Source of the DNA: Locusta migratoria
Taxonomy: Eukaryota; Arthropoda; Insecta; Orthoptera; Acrididae
NCBI GenBank assembly: GCA_026315105.1
Contig: CM048745.1
Location: 278,852,247 to 278,916,246, forward strand
Direction: 5' to 3'
Length of the DNA stretch: 64,000 bases
Shown: piece by piece, positions 19,616-31,210 of the stretch
Numbering within the stretch: position 1 is the first letter of the stretch
Layout: each line of letters opens with the position of its first letter
Made by a program: the position numbers and the translations under genes
Notes under the pieces: generated by a model
Database searches by the model: none
What the model was told of the DNA's origin: nothing
What the model saw: the letters and a program-made list of their open reading frames with translations, nothing else

Positions 19616-20688
19616 TACAACTCTTGATCGGCAATTCACACGAAGTGATGGGTGCTGTCGAGAAAGGTTCGCAAATAGATTCCGTATTTCTTGATTTCCA
19701 GAAAGCTTTTGACACCGTACCTCACAAACTACATTTAATCCAATTGCGTGGTTATGGTATATCGCCCCAAATTTGCGATTGAATAGGGGATTTCTTTTCA
19801 GAGAGGACACAGTTCGTAGTAATCGATGGTAAGGCATCGACTAAAACAGAGGTGATATCGGGCGTTCCACAGGGTAGTGTTATTGGTTCTCTGCTGTTCC
19901 TTATTTACATAAACGATTTAGGGAAAAATCTAAGTAGCTCTCTTAGGTTGTTTGCAGATGACGCCGTCATTTATCGTCTAGTAAAATGATCTGAAGATCA
20001 AAACCAACTGCAGAACGATGTGAATAAGATATCAGTAGGGTGTAAAAATTGGCAATTGCCTCTAAATAATGAGAAGTGTGAAGTCAGCCACATGAGTACG
20101 AAAAGAAATCCGTTGAACTTTGTTTACAAGATAAATCAATCAAATGTGAAGGCCGTAAACTCCACAAAATACCTAGGAATTACTATTACTTCAGACTTAA
20201 ATTGGAAAGAACACGTAGATAATATCGTGGGAAAGGCAAACCAGAGACTGCGTTTTATTGGCAGAACCCTTAAAACATGCAACAGAACTACAAAAGAAAC
20301 TGCATACACTACGCTTGTCCGTCCATTTTTGGAGTATTGCAGCCCAGTGTGGGATCCTTATCAGGTGGGTTCGACGGAGGACATCGAAAGAGTCCAAAGA
20401 AGGGCAGCTCGTTTCGTATTGTCACGATACAGGGGAGACAGCGTTACGGAAATGATACAGGATCTGGGATGGGAATCATTACAACAACGGCGCTTATCAC
20501 TGCGGCGTGGGCTACTTACGAAACTCCAATCGCCAACATTCTCCTCCGAATGCGGAAATATATTGTTGACTCCCACTTACATATGTAGAAATGATCATCA
20601 GAATGAAGTACGAGAAATCAGAGCTCGAACAGAGAGATTCAGGTGTTCATTTTTCCCACGCGCTATTCGAGAATGGAATGGGAGATAA
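19616..20688 (+). pseudogene. CR1/L2-like LINE reverse transcriptase fragment
   Basis: One continuous frame covers the fragment, with only two in-frame TGA codons (about 19780 and 19987). Motifs are FLDFQKAFDTVPHKL (motif A), GVPQGSVIGSLLFLIYINDL (motif B) and LRLFADDAVIY (motif C, both Asp present). Then follow NSTKYLGITI, VRPFLEYCSPVWDPYQ, ERVQRRAARFV and a final REWNGR before TAA. The wording of motif B and the tail fit CR1, L2 or Jockey-group LINEs; I cannot decide among them. Both nonsense codons are single base changes and no frameshift is seen, so it is a relatively young copy. Confidence 0.9.
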
Positions 20689-20760
20689 ATAGTACAATTG
20701 TGGTTCGATGAACCCTCTGCCAAATGTGATTTGCAGAGTATCCCATGTAGATGTAGATAC
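19616..20760 (+). mobile_element. CR1/L2-like LINE 3' half
   Basis: This is a 5'-truncated non-LTR retrotransposon ending in GCAGAGTATCCCATGTAGATG and a short ATGTAG repeat, the kind of microsatellite 3' end used by several LINE clades. It starts right at the outer edge of the foldback element, where its 5' truncation point lies. It encodes the C-terminal two thirds of a reverse transcriptase. Confidence 0.88.
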
Positions 20761-21244
20761 TGCGACTGTCGGAAAATTTGTTTATTTTATATGTAACTAG
20801 GTCATTAAATGCCTCAAATTTAATTTTTTCTCCGATTTTTGAGAGTCGCATCGAGTGGTTTCGATTGCTATATGTGTTGCGAGCTTCGCGTAGCATGGAT
20901 TTAGGAATATACAAAAATCTGATATCCACGTCAGCACATAGCGTATGGAGTCGGCAAGTATGTTGAGAGTGCGATGCGTCTTGTCTAGCGTTGAGAAGAG
21001 CAGCGAGCGCGGCAGTTGACGGTTGCGCTGCTGCCTCACGTCCACCTGACGCCCCGGTCGCCGCTTGCGTTTCATTCTATTGTGTCGCGTTCGGCCCCTC
21101 GACCTGCGCTCTCGCCGAGCCGGCTGCATGCCAGCGTAGACGGATGCAGTTGATGGCCACGGAACGGACTTCTGCGTAGTTATTGATCGGAGACGAGTGC
21201 GCTTTCCCGGGTAGCGCGGAATTGATCCGAGATGTGTGTGTGTG

Positions 21245-21284
<40 letters not shown>

Positions 21285-21491
21285 CGCCGCATCGGCGTCT
21301 CCCACGACTGGCAAATGACGGTTAAGAAAAGAAGGAATATTTGTAACGTTAGTGATCAACTGCCGAAATTCGAATCAACCGAAACTATGGCAATGACATT
21401 ATACGATTACATGTCCACTAACTACTTTCTGACACAAATCAGTAGGTCATTTTCTTCTTATTTACTATACTTTGTGTAAATCAATTACAAT
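20761..21491. other. GC-rich unassigned block with (TG)n
   Basis: GC content rises at 20985-21230, with CpG-containing stretches, followed by a TG run at 21232-21282. Small overlapping frames exist on both strands but none has a recognisable motif. It might be an old repeat 5' region or an exon; I cannot tell. Confidence 0.4.
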
Positions 21492-21668
21492 TAGCCTCGT
21501 GGGAATAGCCGCGCGCTCGAAGGCGCCCCGCTGCGGAGCTCTTGGCTGCTTCCCCGTCGGAGGTTCGAGTCCTCCGTCGGGTATGTTGTCGTTAGCATAT
21601 AAGAAGTTTTTCAAGTCTAGGGACCAATGACCACTGCATTGTTGCCCATACCTTAAAAGCATTTGAAT
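21492..21668 (+). repeat. SINE-B copy
   Basis: This is a plus-strand copy with head GGAATAGCCGCGCG, B box GAGGTTCGAGTCCTCC and tail GGGACCAATGACC. Its head shows SINE-B to be derived from a different tRNA-like head than SINE-A. Confidence 0.85.
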
Positions 21669-21744
21669 TTTTTTATTACTATTATTTCCCGCAGGATGCG
21701 TTTCGTCTATTTCTTCAAGGTACATTGGCTGCGAACAAAAGTAC

Positions 21745-22032
21745 CAGTGGCGTAACTAGGGGGGGGGGATGAGGGGGATAGAACCCCCCCCCAGAACCCA
21801 AAGGAAAAAAAAAAAAAAACGAAAGAAAGAAAGAAATTATATAACAGCAATCTGGTAACGGTAAAGATTGGAAACTCGGGGTGTTTTACCATAAGCTTTC
21901 ATTGGATGCGAGTGAATTAATCTTCAACGGGAGTGGTAGATGGTAGTCTGTCTGGAAACTGACTAAAATTTTGCTCGTCAAGCAGATCTATCCCCCCCTT
22001 CCCCCCAAAGCGAAGTCCTAGTGACGCCACTG
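21745..22032. mobile_element. hAT-type MITE, copy 2
   Basis: This element is in reverse orientation relative to the copy at 19163-19442 and shares its whole length. The ends are CAGTGGCGTAACTAGG and CTAGTGACGCCACTG. The perfect 8-base TSD is aaaagtac (21737-21744 and 22033-22040). It has no coding capacity. Confidence 0.94.
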
Positions 22033-22040
22033 AAAAGTAC

Positions 22041-24430
22041 ATAACGTAGTTGAGTATATTATTAGTATACATATGCTCAAACTATAGACCAAAACCTGTG
22101 AGATATCTGTTCAATTTATTCAGGGTGTTTCAGATTTATAGGCAGTTCTAGAGGGATCAAGTTTTACATAAGAACACATGTTCGTAAATGTTATCTATCG
22201 AATTAGATAGTTTGAGAAGATGAAGCAGAAGGTTTGTAGAGGTGGTCAAACTTATACGGAATGGAATACCTTGGTGGGCTGCATTAAACCATCATTCGGA
22301 CTAAAAACGACAACAACAAATTCAAGTCATGCCACTGGAAGTGCAGTATGAGCTTCATCATAACTGAACGAATGTCTATACTGGTCTGTAAGTACTATCC
22401 GTCCAATCCATTATATTTCTCCTTGCTTTTTCGTTTCGCCTACAGCCAGTATTGTGTTGGAGCTGAAAGTGTTTAATTACCACCATCACTACACTAATAA
22501 ATAAATAAATAAATAAATAAAATAATTAAAAAAATAAAAAAACAGCAAATTGTCTCTTTTATGCTGTTTTCTTCTGATAGTCTCACATTACGAGCATGGT
22601 TTAGCAGGTAAGGTTTAAGGAGTAATATCTATCTAATGCTTAGAAAATAATTGAATCCCCAAGTGATGTGGGGGAATGAAACACTAAAAATTTCTTTGCG
22701 TAAAATCTCTTGAAGCGTGGTTGGACCTTCCTCGTTTGTCCTTGCGTATTTCTAAAACTGTCGTATAATTATGGTTGAAGGGAAATTAGAATAACGTATT
22801 AAAAACGTCAAAAATCTATTCCAGGAGAACTTGAGTTATCTGCGAGCTATTTTTGCGTAATCGAGAAGAGCATAGCTGATCAGTATGACCCATCTGCTAC
22901 TTATGAGATAGCTGTTCATTATAAATGCCGCTTATCTTTCATCGTGGAATACAGTAGGATCTTTCTGATAAACTGCACTCTGGTACAGCAATTCTGGCAG
23001 TATCAGTGGCGGATCTCGTATTTGGTTTGCGATGACCTTGACTCAATAGAGAATGGGCTTTATCAAGATAGATAGAGAAACCCGCGTTCTCTTAAGCTTT
23101 TTTTTTGGGGGGGGGGGGGAGGTTAAGCCTTTAGCCCCTTTCCCCAACCCCCACTGGATATGTTACTTATGAGTATCGTGGAAAGCATGTAACAAAAAGG
23201 AAAGGCATCCGTAGCATCAAAATCCTTTATCCTTTGCTACATTTGAAGGTACTTATTTTATATTCATAAACAGATTGCCTCACTAACGTTGGATGCATAT
23301 TGAAAGATGTAAAAACTTCAATTGACAAACGAACATTTGGTTATATAAATGTCAACCTACTCAGCGGTCTTTACATGCAGTTACAGAGAAAAAGTTTTCA
23401 TTTGTTATAACAGTAACCATTACTACCTTTATTTTCATCATTATTCATCTCGATTACATTCTCATCAATTTTACATAAATAGCATTTACTGTGCAAAAAG
23501 TCTTACGCATACTCCTGAGGACGTTATTTTGGGAATGACGTAAAACGGGTAATTTAGTAAACGTATTACACTCAGTCTGAGACAATTCTCGCGATTGTAC
23601 AAATTACCCTGACAGTTCTTGACGGCGATTATCCAGTTTTCTTATGACTATGGCAGTTTTAAATATCATTTCACGGCCTTTGATTCGTCACTGGCTGCTC
23701 ACGAACTGCTACGGAAAACTTCTGCAAGAAAACATATTGAAACCGCTACAGGAACAGGAAAACGAATATCAGCTACCGTGCGTCTTTGAGCGTGAAAACA
23801 TTCTCCAACCGGCAGTCTATAACTCCCACGTATTAAGATGCTTGTAAACGAGGTATTCCAAAAAAAAGTTATTCCTTACTAATTAGCAAGATATTAGCCA
23901 CCTTTTCGAAATATTGGTCGCTTTTATAATCTCGCGTAGTATTACTGCTCGCAAGTATAGGATACACTGCATATTGTGTTCCTACTGATTCAGTAATCAG
24001 AGACTGACATCTCCCTAGTCAGTGCGTGCCTGTTGATGTAAAATTGATCTACTGCCTGAATGCTACATGCTTTCCGTTATTCTGGTCACACCTCTCCTTA
24101 GTATCCATCACATATGATTTCTAGTGAAACGAGAATTCACAACTGAAATGTAAGTAGTTTTCGTTATATTATTTGACTTTTTCTCTTGTGTTTCTTTCTG
24201 TGAACAAGAAGATTAATTTCTTAAGTCTCGTTTAATTTTAGCTCTGATACTGATAAACAATTTATTACTTACACGCGTCTATCACATCACATTAAAGCCG
24301 TTATATATCAGAAAGAAATTGGTTCGCTAGAAGCGTTTGTGCGCACGAATACGACGCAAATTATCAAGGTCTTGTGACAATTACATTATCAGTGATCTGT
24401 ATTTTTCTCTTCACTTGTACTTTGTTTTGT
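22041..24430. other. Long unassigned stretch
   Basis: There is no supportable gene in these 2.4 kb. An ATAA repeat lies at 22497-22525 and a G run at 23106-23119. The small frames at 23349-23543 and 23644-23847 have no known motif. Confidence 0.55.
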
Positions 24431-24813
24431 GCACTTCATATGGTTGCCTGAAAAGTGTAATTCTTTAACGCTGTCAAGACGCAGTTCCTCGGCATTACGC
24501 TTTTCATCGGTTTAAGTGAAATATTCAGTAGTGCACGGTCTTCGTTGTGAAGTATGCTCCTTATTACTCGTGCTACGTTAGGGTTTAGACTAACACTAGT
24601 AAAGGTTGTGCTGAATAGTGTCAGGAATACTTTTTTCCCCCTCGTCCGCGAGAAGAGCAGTGAACCCGCTCTGTTGCATTTCATCGATTTTCTACAGCGC
24701 CGGAATGGGGACGACGTACGGTCGGAGGCGTACGTGTAAGGGAAAGGCGACACACTTCCTCAGATGGAGCATCCCGCAGCGTGACCCAACGAAAACAGCG
24801 TACTCCACGCGCG

Positions 24814-25024
24814 TATTTATAACGCCGAAGAAAGTGTCTGACGTCAGCACCCGGCAACACACAACGGCGCCAGAAATAAATGAAAGTACGTAAACAACGC
24901 TATACTAGTAACTGGCCGAAGAATTCCGAGGTCGACTTGGATAAGACACCACTTTCATCACGAGTGGGATCAACAGTTTCGTAATCCGTTACGTGACTGC
25001 CGTGTTATTATGCACACCGCGCGG
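24814..25024 (+). promoter_or_regulatory. Candidate promoter and first exon
   Basis: A TATTTATA box lies at 24814-24821. A perfect CRE-like TGACGTCA follows at 24839-24846, in the position where a start site would be expected about 30 bases downstream. A donor-like GCG|GTAAGGT occurs at 25021-25027. The surrounding 24450-25060 sequence has no repeat I recognise. There is no transcript evidence; this is inference from motif spacing only. Confidence 0.25.
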
Positions 25025-25129
25025 TAAGGTACAACAGGCAAGGTTCGGCAAACGTAATGTTATCACGCTGCACCGTGTGCAACTGGAATCGTCGTTGGTC
25101 GTGCCGTCACGTTAGTAGGTGCGCAGTAT

Positions 25130-25512
25130 TGCAGAAGGGCGGCACGAATCGCCGGCTGCAGTAGGGAAGCTTCCAAAGAGGAAAGGGCGATTTCGCCGTC
25201 CGGCCGCGGCGCGCGGCGGTAGCGGTAGTGGCAACAGCTGAGGCGCGCGCCGCTCCCGCGTTGCCTTGCCGGCACAGGGCGGCCCGCAAGTCGCGACGCG
25301 CCGCGGCCTCTCTCGCTCTCGCAGCTCAGCCGCTCGCGCAGACAGGCACAGACCGGCCCTGCGGCGCGCGGGTCTCCCGCCGACTGCTGCTGCCGCCGCG
25401 CGCCGCGGCCGCGGCAGGCACGACGCGGCCGCGCAGCCCGCCTGTGCGCCACATCTCCCGCAGAGCGCGCTGCCGGCGCCCCCCACCACCGACCCGCAGA
25501 CGTAAACAGCTG
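25130..25512. promoter_or_regulatory. CpG-island-like block
   Basis: About 380 bases are strongly GC-rich and CpG-dense, with GCCGCGGC and CGCGGCCGC motifs, in an otherwise AT-rich window. Reading frames exist on both strands (for example 25063-25539 minus), but they are rich in Ala, Arg and Pro and are the kind that appear by chance in GC-rich DNA. A CpG-rich 5' region of a host gene is the likeliest explanation, though strand and gene are unknown. Confidence 0.45.
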
Positions 25513-25516
25513 CTCG

Positions 25517-26580
25517 CCAGGCCAACGCAGCGCCCACATTTCAAATACGTTACGTTCTACACTCTCACGTTTTAAGCAGCGCTATCATAATTTACGGTTA
25601 CCAGATCCTGAATGTTAAAATGAGGACAATCTCTATATTTCAGGATGAAAATTGACGAGAGTTTACATATTTCAAATTTATTACGCAGGAAACAAAAACA
25701 ATATATTATTACACACTTCAAAAAAATGTTCAAATGTTTGTAAATCCATCGGACCAAACTGCGTGGTCATCAGTACGTAGCTTACAACCTACTTAAACCT
25801 AGGTAAACTAACCTAAGGACAAACACACACACCCATGCCCCAGGGAGGACTCGAACCTCCACGGCGATTACACACTTCAAACAAACCAACTTTACATTAG
25901 TGGCCAGCGCAGCGCCTAGATTTCAAATTCGTTACATTCTACACTCTCACGTTTTAAGTAGCGCTATCATAATTTACGGTTACCAGATCCGGAATGTTAA
26001 AATGAGGACAATCTCTATATTTCAGGATGAAAATTGACGAGAGTTTACATATTTCAAATTTTTTACACAAGAAACAAAATAATAATAATAATAATAAATA
26101 AATAAATAAAAATATTACACACTTCAAGCAAACCAACTTTACATTAGTGACCAGCGCAGCGCCTAGATTTCAAATTCGTTACGTTCTACACTCTCACGTT
26201 TTAAGTAGCGCTATCATAATTTACGGTTACCAGATCCGGAATGTTAAAATGAGGACAATCTCTATATTTCAGGATGAAAATTGACGAGAGTTTACATATT
26301 TAAAATTTATTACGCAGGAAACAATATATTATTAGACACTTCAAGCAAACCAACTTTATATTAGTGCCCAGCGCACCGCCTAGATTTCAAATACGTTACA
26401 TTCTACACTCTCACGTTTTAAGCAACGCTATCCTAATTTACGGTTACCAGATCCTAGGTGTTAAAATGAGGGCAATTTCTATATTTCAGGATGGAAAATG
26501 ACGACAGTTTACATGTTTCAAATTTATTACGCAGGAAACAAAAACAATATTATTACACATTTCAGGCATACCAACTTTAC
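25517..26580. repeat. Tandem repeat, four units of about 215-250 bp
   Basis: Four units share TCACGTTTTAAG, TACGGTTACCAGATCC and TTTCAGGATG in the same order; the TCACGTTTTAAG marker falls near 25566, 25948, 26196 and 26411. The first unit contains a SINE-D, and the second has an extra AATA run at 26080-26107. The unit has no coding capacity. The first unit directly abuts the CpG-rich block. A diverged inverted relative lies at about 57475-57585. Confidence 0.92.
25732..25867 (-). repeat. SINE-D copy, head truncated
   Basis: This is a reverse-strand copy inside the first tandem unit. The TSD is a perfect ttacacacttcaa (25719-25731 and 25868-25880). Confidence 0.94.
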
Positions 26581-26604
26581 ATCAGGACCTAGTGGCATAT
26601 ATAA

Positions 26605-29027
26605 TCTATATCTATAAATGTGAATGTCTGTTCTGTGTACGTTTATCACGTCTGAACCACAAGACATAAAAAGCTAAAAAATTGTACAGTTACTAATGTG
26701 TACCTGGGGAAGGCTTTAGGCACGGTTTTATGGGGATCGGATAGCTATCGTTTGGACGTGTAATCGTACACCAAACAGACATTAATATTAATGTGAATGT
26801 CTGTTTGGTGTACGCTTACACGTCCAAACGACAAGACGTTGAGACTTAAATATTGGTACAGTGACTAATTTATACCTGAGGGAGGTTTTAGGCACGGTTT
26901 TATAGCGGTCTGATAGATATTTAGTAATTTAAAAAATGTAACGCGAAATGCAAAACAATAATTACTCTTTGAAAATTTTGTTTACTCTTTGAAAACGGTT
27001 TTATTGGTTGCATTGTTGCCTGAGGGTTGCTAATGATAAAAGGGTGGAGTATATTCGGATGGAAAGTTATCGGTGTATATAAAATTCTACGTGTGTGTAT
27101 GTGTTAATATTTCGCTCTGCAGCGAAAACTACAGAACGCAAACGAATGGTCTGTGTGTAATTGTTGTCGGAAATCTCCTGTTGTACACCATAGCCGATAG
27201 CTATAAGGAGGTGGAAGATATGGTGGTTCAAAGTCATCAAATTATAAAAAAATTTCGGACTAAAGGCCAGCAATGACGTTTGCGACTCTATAGCAACGAG
27301 GTTACATACAGCGAAACGTGATGCCACAGATATCTTTGGTCTACGCGTGCTACAATGTCTTCAGCTCTTTCTCTGTAAGGATAAGCCAGTGATCTCTATA
27401 CAAACTGGATGTATAACTCTGGTGTCTGAGCATAGAATTGCAGCGTGCCGGCCACAGACATATATTACTAAGACTGGCAATGCCGTATACTGTATCATTA
27501 GTGTCAGTGAAGCCTTGCCGCCATATTTCTATACTATAAACGTGAGAGTAGTCGCGTGTGTTATTAGAAAAGAAAGTCGTAAAATACGGATGAACTGATG
27601 TAACTACGCTGTTTTTGGAGTTTTGGCATATGGGAAATTGTTTGTTGTATGGCTGTAATTTTTTCAGCTGGTGTAAAATTGACACATACAGTAATGAGTT
27701 GCATCGATTTGTTGTTATTATTAAATTCTTACTAATTTCAGTCCATTTCGGATTTTCCTTCAGTAGTATGGTAATTACAAAAGAGTTGTTTATCGTGGAT
27801 AACACGTACCATTCTTTTGAGAGTTCTCAGGAAATGTATAGTCTGCTTTGACATATACACTAATGAGTCGCGTTTCCTGTTTTTATTAATCGGTAGTCAG
27901 TTTCGGTCAACTTTGGCTTTTCTTTCAACAGTATGACCGTGATAAATGTACTGCTTATCGTGAATAACATATATCTTTAGTCTTCTTGGTGTTATTCAGA
28001 TAACTACTTCTGCTTTCACTGTATGTAACGGTAAAATTTTACCTACCTTCTCAGCGGTCTCGAATGATTATGTTGGCAACATCAACGAAACGGAAGAAAG
28101 TTTTTGCCAAGACGTTAATATTCTCAGAAGTCTGCATTGAGTGACTTGATTAGTGTTTCGTACAGACGATGAAGTAAATAAATAATGCCGTTCCTGCTCT
28201 TTGGTTGACAGGTTCTTGTATGTACCCTCGTTCTCTCAGTAAAAGAAACTGCGCTGGTAAAACGAAATTTTCATGACAAACATTTGCGTTGTCACGCTAC
28301 AGGACAATACCAACGTAACATGACTGACAACGTAATCACGCGAGGGCGCCAGGGCGTTAAGTAAAATTTAACCGTACGTAAAACATTCTTCTCATAACAC
28401 GATTCGACAGTGTATGTTTTAATTCATTGTGGAAGTATTGGCTGAAATGCAAATCCTGTTCAAACCAACTAATATGGCTTACAACGTCATATCGTATCAG
28501 AGCATGGTAGTACCGTACGGAAAATTTTTGACTTGAGGTGAGGCAAGATGGCGGCGTCAGGCTTCAGTCACAGAGACTTGATTGCCAGTCTAGTAATGTA
28601 TGTCTGTGGTGCCGGCACATTCATATGTTTTACATTCGATTTCGCATCGTCCGCCATGTTTAAATTGGGCAAACGAGTTTCTATCAGTTATTACGTGACA
28701 AAAAATTGCTTGTTTACCTCTTCATTTGGAATTTATTTCAATATTCGATGTAGTTGGCTGATATGGGAGTGAAATCCAAACATATTTACTTCTATATTTC
28801 TTGCAATGCTTCATAGCAGCCATGTTTGAATTTGGCAAGAAACTAAATATGAAAATCTATGGTTGGCATGCTCAGACAGCTGAAGATCATCATCCAGGTA
28901 GTATAGAGATCAATGGGATAACCATACAAATAAGGAAATATGAGAATAAATAAATAGCACACTACTGAAAGATAGCTTATCTATCATAATCAACCAACAC
29001 GCTAGCGGATCCGCGGGTTTAAGCTAG
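26605..29027 (+). mobile_element. Non-autonomous Helitron, copy 2 (long form)
   Basis: It starts TCTATATCTATAAATG and ends GCGGATCCGC, GGGTTTAAG, CTAG, between A (26604) and T (29028). Both ends match copy 1 (1207-2380). It holds about 1.5 kb (27383-28925) that copy 1 lacks, while copy 1 has about 250 bases (2050-2305) absent here. The first 140 bases are again duplicated (26609-26750 and 26800-26935), and between the duplicates is a near-perfect hairpin (26750-26830). A 74-codon frame at 28548-28772 and a 151-codon minus frame at 27350-27805 have no Rep or helicase motif. The extra segment may be captured or ancestral sequence. Confidence 0.88.
26750..26830. repeat. Helitron internal hairpin
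   Basis: CGTTTGGACGTGTAATCG and ACCAAACAGACATTAAT pair with their inverted copies across a small AATATT centre, giving arms of about 37 bases. It marks the start of the second copy of the 5' module. Confidence 0.85.
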
Positions 29028-29266
29028 TAATGAATATAAAGACAAAAAATCGCACTGGCGTGTTTTACGCCTCACTTTTCGTTACGACTTTACTATTGTG
29101 ATAATATCTATGCACTCAGCACGTAATATGCACGCTGACCGCATTTTAACACACAGCCAAACAGCCGAAGTTATTTGATATTTCAGATTTTAACTTTGAC
29201 AAACATTATTATTGTTATTATTACTACACGATTAATCAATACAAAGATTAATTAATTACAACATCT
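29028..29266. other. Short AT-rich spacer
   Basis: Nothing is recognisable between the Helitron and the next TIR element. Confidence 0.6.
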
Positions 29267-29270
29267 TGAC

Positions 29271-30244
29271 ACATACCTGCCAACACTCCCGATTTAGGCG
29301 AGAATATCCTGATTTTTCCATTATTTCTCCCGATTTTTAGCTTTTATCCTGCAACCCCAGATTCGTTTTTTCTTTTTTTTTTTTTTTCCCTATGGTCAGA
29401 AGTTCTTTGGTCATTTATCAGTCTAAATACGTATCGAAATTCATAGAAATTTGGAGTTGCGCTTCGATTATTTTTGCTCTTTCCTGCGTAATTGCGAATA
29501 CACGTGTAGTGTTTCGGTGTTGGTGCTCTTTTTGAATGTAATTTTTGTCATTGTAGGCAAGTGAAATCGCTTCAGTGGTTTCAGTGGAAACTTTTTGGGT
29601 GGATAGTAAGGAGCATTAGATTCAAACGTGAATTGCAGAAAAGCAACTTTCGTGTAAATAGCTATTTTAAACGATTATGGTATTTTGATTCGGTGGCATG
29701 TGTTCCAGTATGGCAAAATATATAATCGTTTTTTAAACAGTTCCCGCAGCATTCTTTTCTGTACTCTTTGTCGATGTGATATTTCCACATCACATGGTGC
29801 AAAAAGCGATGTACCGGAATACGTGCAGACAAAGAAACAGAGAGAAAATGAGAAATGTGTAACAATAATAAACTGAAATTGCTGATAAAAGTGAAATTGG
29901 ATGCGTGATACATGCAGAGTGCATATTTGCATTGTTTATTTTAGAGTACGATTTAGCAATTATATGAGATGACCATGTGCCTCACTTGTTCCCTAAAATC
30001 TTCCCAGGTAGCAGTACATAACAATAAATACAGGTGTGAACATTTTTCTGTCAAAGAATTTTTTTCTTTTTAGCCTTTAATAGCAGTGTGAGATGTTAGG
30101 AAAAGGCTAAATTCAGTTATCTTAAGGTTTATACTAAAGTGAGTCGCAGTTTCTCACAGAACATATCTCCTGAGTTTTTGAAAAATCTTCCGATTTTTAA
30201 GCCGGTTCTCCTGATTTTTACGTTCTGAAGGTTGGCAGGTATGT
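29271..30244. mobile_element. TIR element with transposase zinc-finger relic
   Basis: The inverted ends are ACATACCTGCCAAC and GTTGGCAGGTATGT, followed inside by CTCCCGATTT-like motifs at both ends. The flanks share tgac (29267-29270 and 30245-30248), a 4- or 5-base TSD. The interior (29685-29876, plus) encodes a decayed zinc-finger-like segment, FCTLCRCDISTSHGAKSDV then QTKKQREN. In related proteins the V is followed by a His and the segment ends in KKH; here those residues are changed. It is a non-autonomous, internally deleted derivative. Confidence 0.7.
29685..29876 (+). pseudogene. Transposase N-terminal zinc-finger fragment
   Basis: This is a short frame of 63 codons with the C-x2-C spacing (CTLC) and a KSDV-x-x-YVQTKKQ tail. 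Such fingers normally bind transposon ends. The expected zinc-binding His residues are replaced (EYVQTKKQ), so it cannot bind zinc in the usual way. It is cut off by a stop after KCVTIIN and no catalytic domain follows. Confidence 0.5.
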
Positions 30245-30248
30245 TGAC

Positions 30249-30680
30249 GTATTCCTGTTATCCTCCGCCAAGGTTCTTCACCCCGCGCATCTTCCTTCTC
30301 GATGCTGCGATCTTCCATTTCTCCATTAATCTGGTCTGTCCAAGAACGTCGTCGTCTTCCGCGCTTTTGCGTCTTCTGGGTGGTTTCCATTCATAAAACT
30401 TCTTTGGCCACCGATGATCTGACATTCTCATCATATGTCCGTACCATTTCAGTGATTTTCTCCCAGTTCTATCACTGTATCATTTGCCTTCATTCTAGCT
30501 CTCACTTCATCATTACTTTTCCTTTCGTTTCTTGATAGTCTGGCACGCCTACGCAAATAACCCATGTCCACAACTATTAGCTTCTTATGAGATCGGCATT
30601 TAATATCCATAGTCCTGATCCATAGCATAGCTCTGATTCAATCATTATCTTACCTACTCTTTTCGTATTGTTGTTGGAAA
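30249..30680 (-). pseudogene. LINE C-terminal fragment (RTE-like)
   Basis: The minus strand reads RRRARLSRNERKSNDEVR, then KWYGHMMRMSDHRWPKKFYE and RGRRRRSWTDQINGEMEDR. This is the post-RT tail common to RTE and related LINEs, in which a GHxxRM motif is followed by a basic GRPR-like stretch. The wording differs from the RTE family at 3115, so this is another lineage. Several stops are present, and there are no RT catalytic motifs. Confidence 0.6.
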
Positions 30681-30940
30681 TATTTTTATCCCACCAAAAT
30701 GAATTCATACACCGTAACACCTTTCTGCGTTATAGTATTCTGTATTTTACTTGTGTATGGCCCAATCCAGATGGGGACGTTTGATGAAAAGGGGGACAAT
30801 GTAAAAATCCGCCCAGACCTCGGACAAAGAGCTAAAAAAGAGGACATGTCCCGATTAATCCGGACATCTGGTTACCCTAAGTCAAGGCGGCCAACTTACT
30901 GAAAACTTAGAGCGGGACATATCGATGATATGAAGGAGGC

Positions 30941-31210
30941 CTTACGCAAACCAAGATCATCCTTTACGGACCCCAACAGGGCCTTTATCTTAGAAGGTGG
31001 TCGAAAAACACATTTCACATCATATTTCCGTAAAATACGACCAATCTTGTTGGAAATACTTCCTGCGTAAGGCAAAAAGGCCATAGATTTAGGTGCCACT
31101 TCATTACTATCGTCACTCACCCATTGCACAGAAGGCTGATAGCGCAATGCACGTTTTATCTGTCTCTCACTACAACCATTCTGACGAAAGGTCACCTCGA
31201 GATGGGACAA
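30941..31210 (-). mobile_element. Penelope-like element, inverted 5' segment
   Basis: The minus strand encodes the RT tail and linker of a Penelope-like element. EVTFRQNGCSERQIKRALR is followed by AFLPYAGSISNKIGRILRKY, then LLGSVKDDLGLRK. It ends just where the GIY-YIG domain should begin. That domain lies immediately to the right in the opposite orientation, so the two segments are adjacent parts of one element with the upstream one inverted. Confidence 0.85.

Noticed and set aside
21077..21292. Frame with a similar Thr-His repeat
   Set aside because: It is translated from the (TG)n run at 21232-21282; no conserved sequence surrounds it.
25063..25575. Long overlapping frames on both strands (up to 158 codons) in the CpG-rich block
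   Set aside because: They are Ala/Arg/Pro-rich, overlap in several frames and lack motifs. GC-rich DNA produces such frames by chance.
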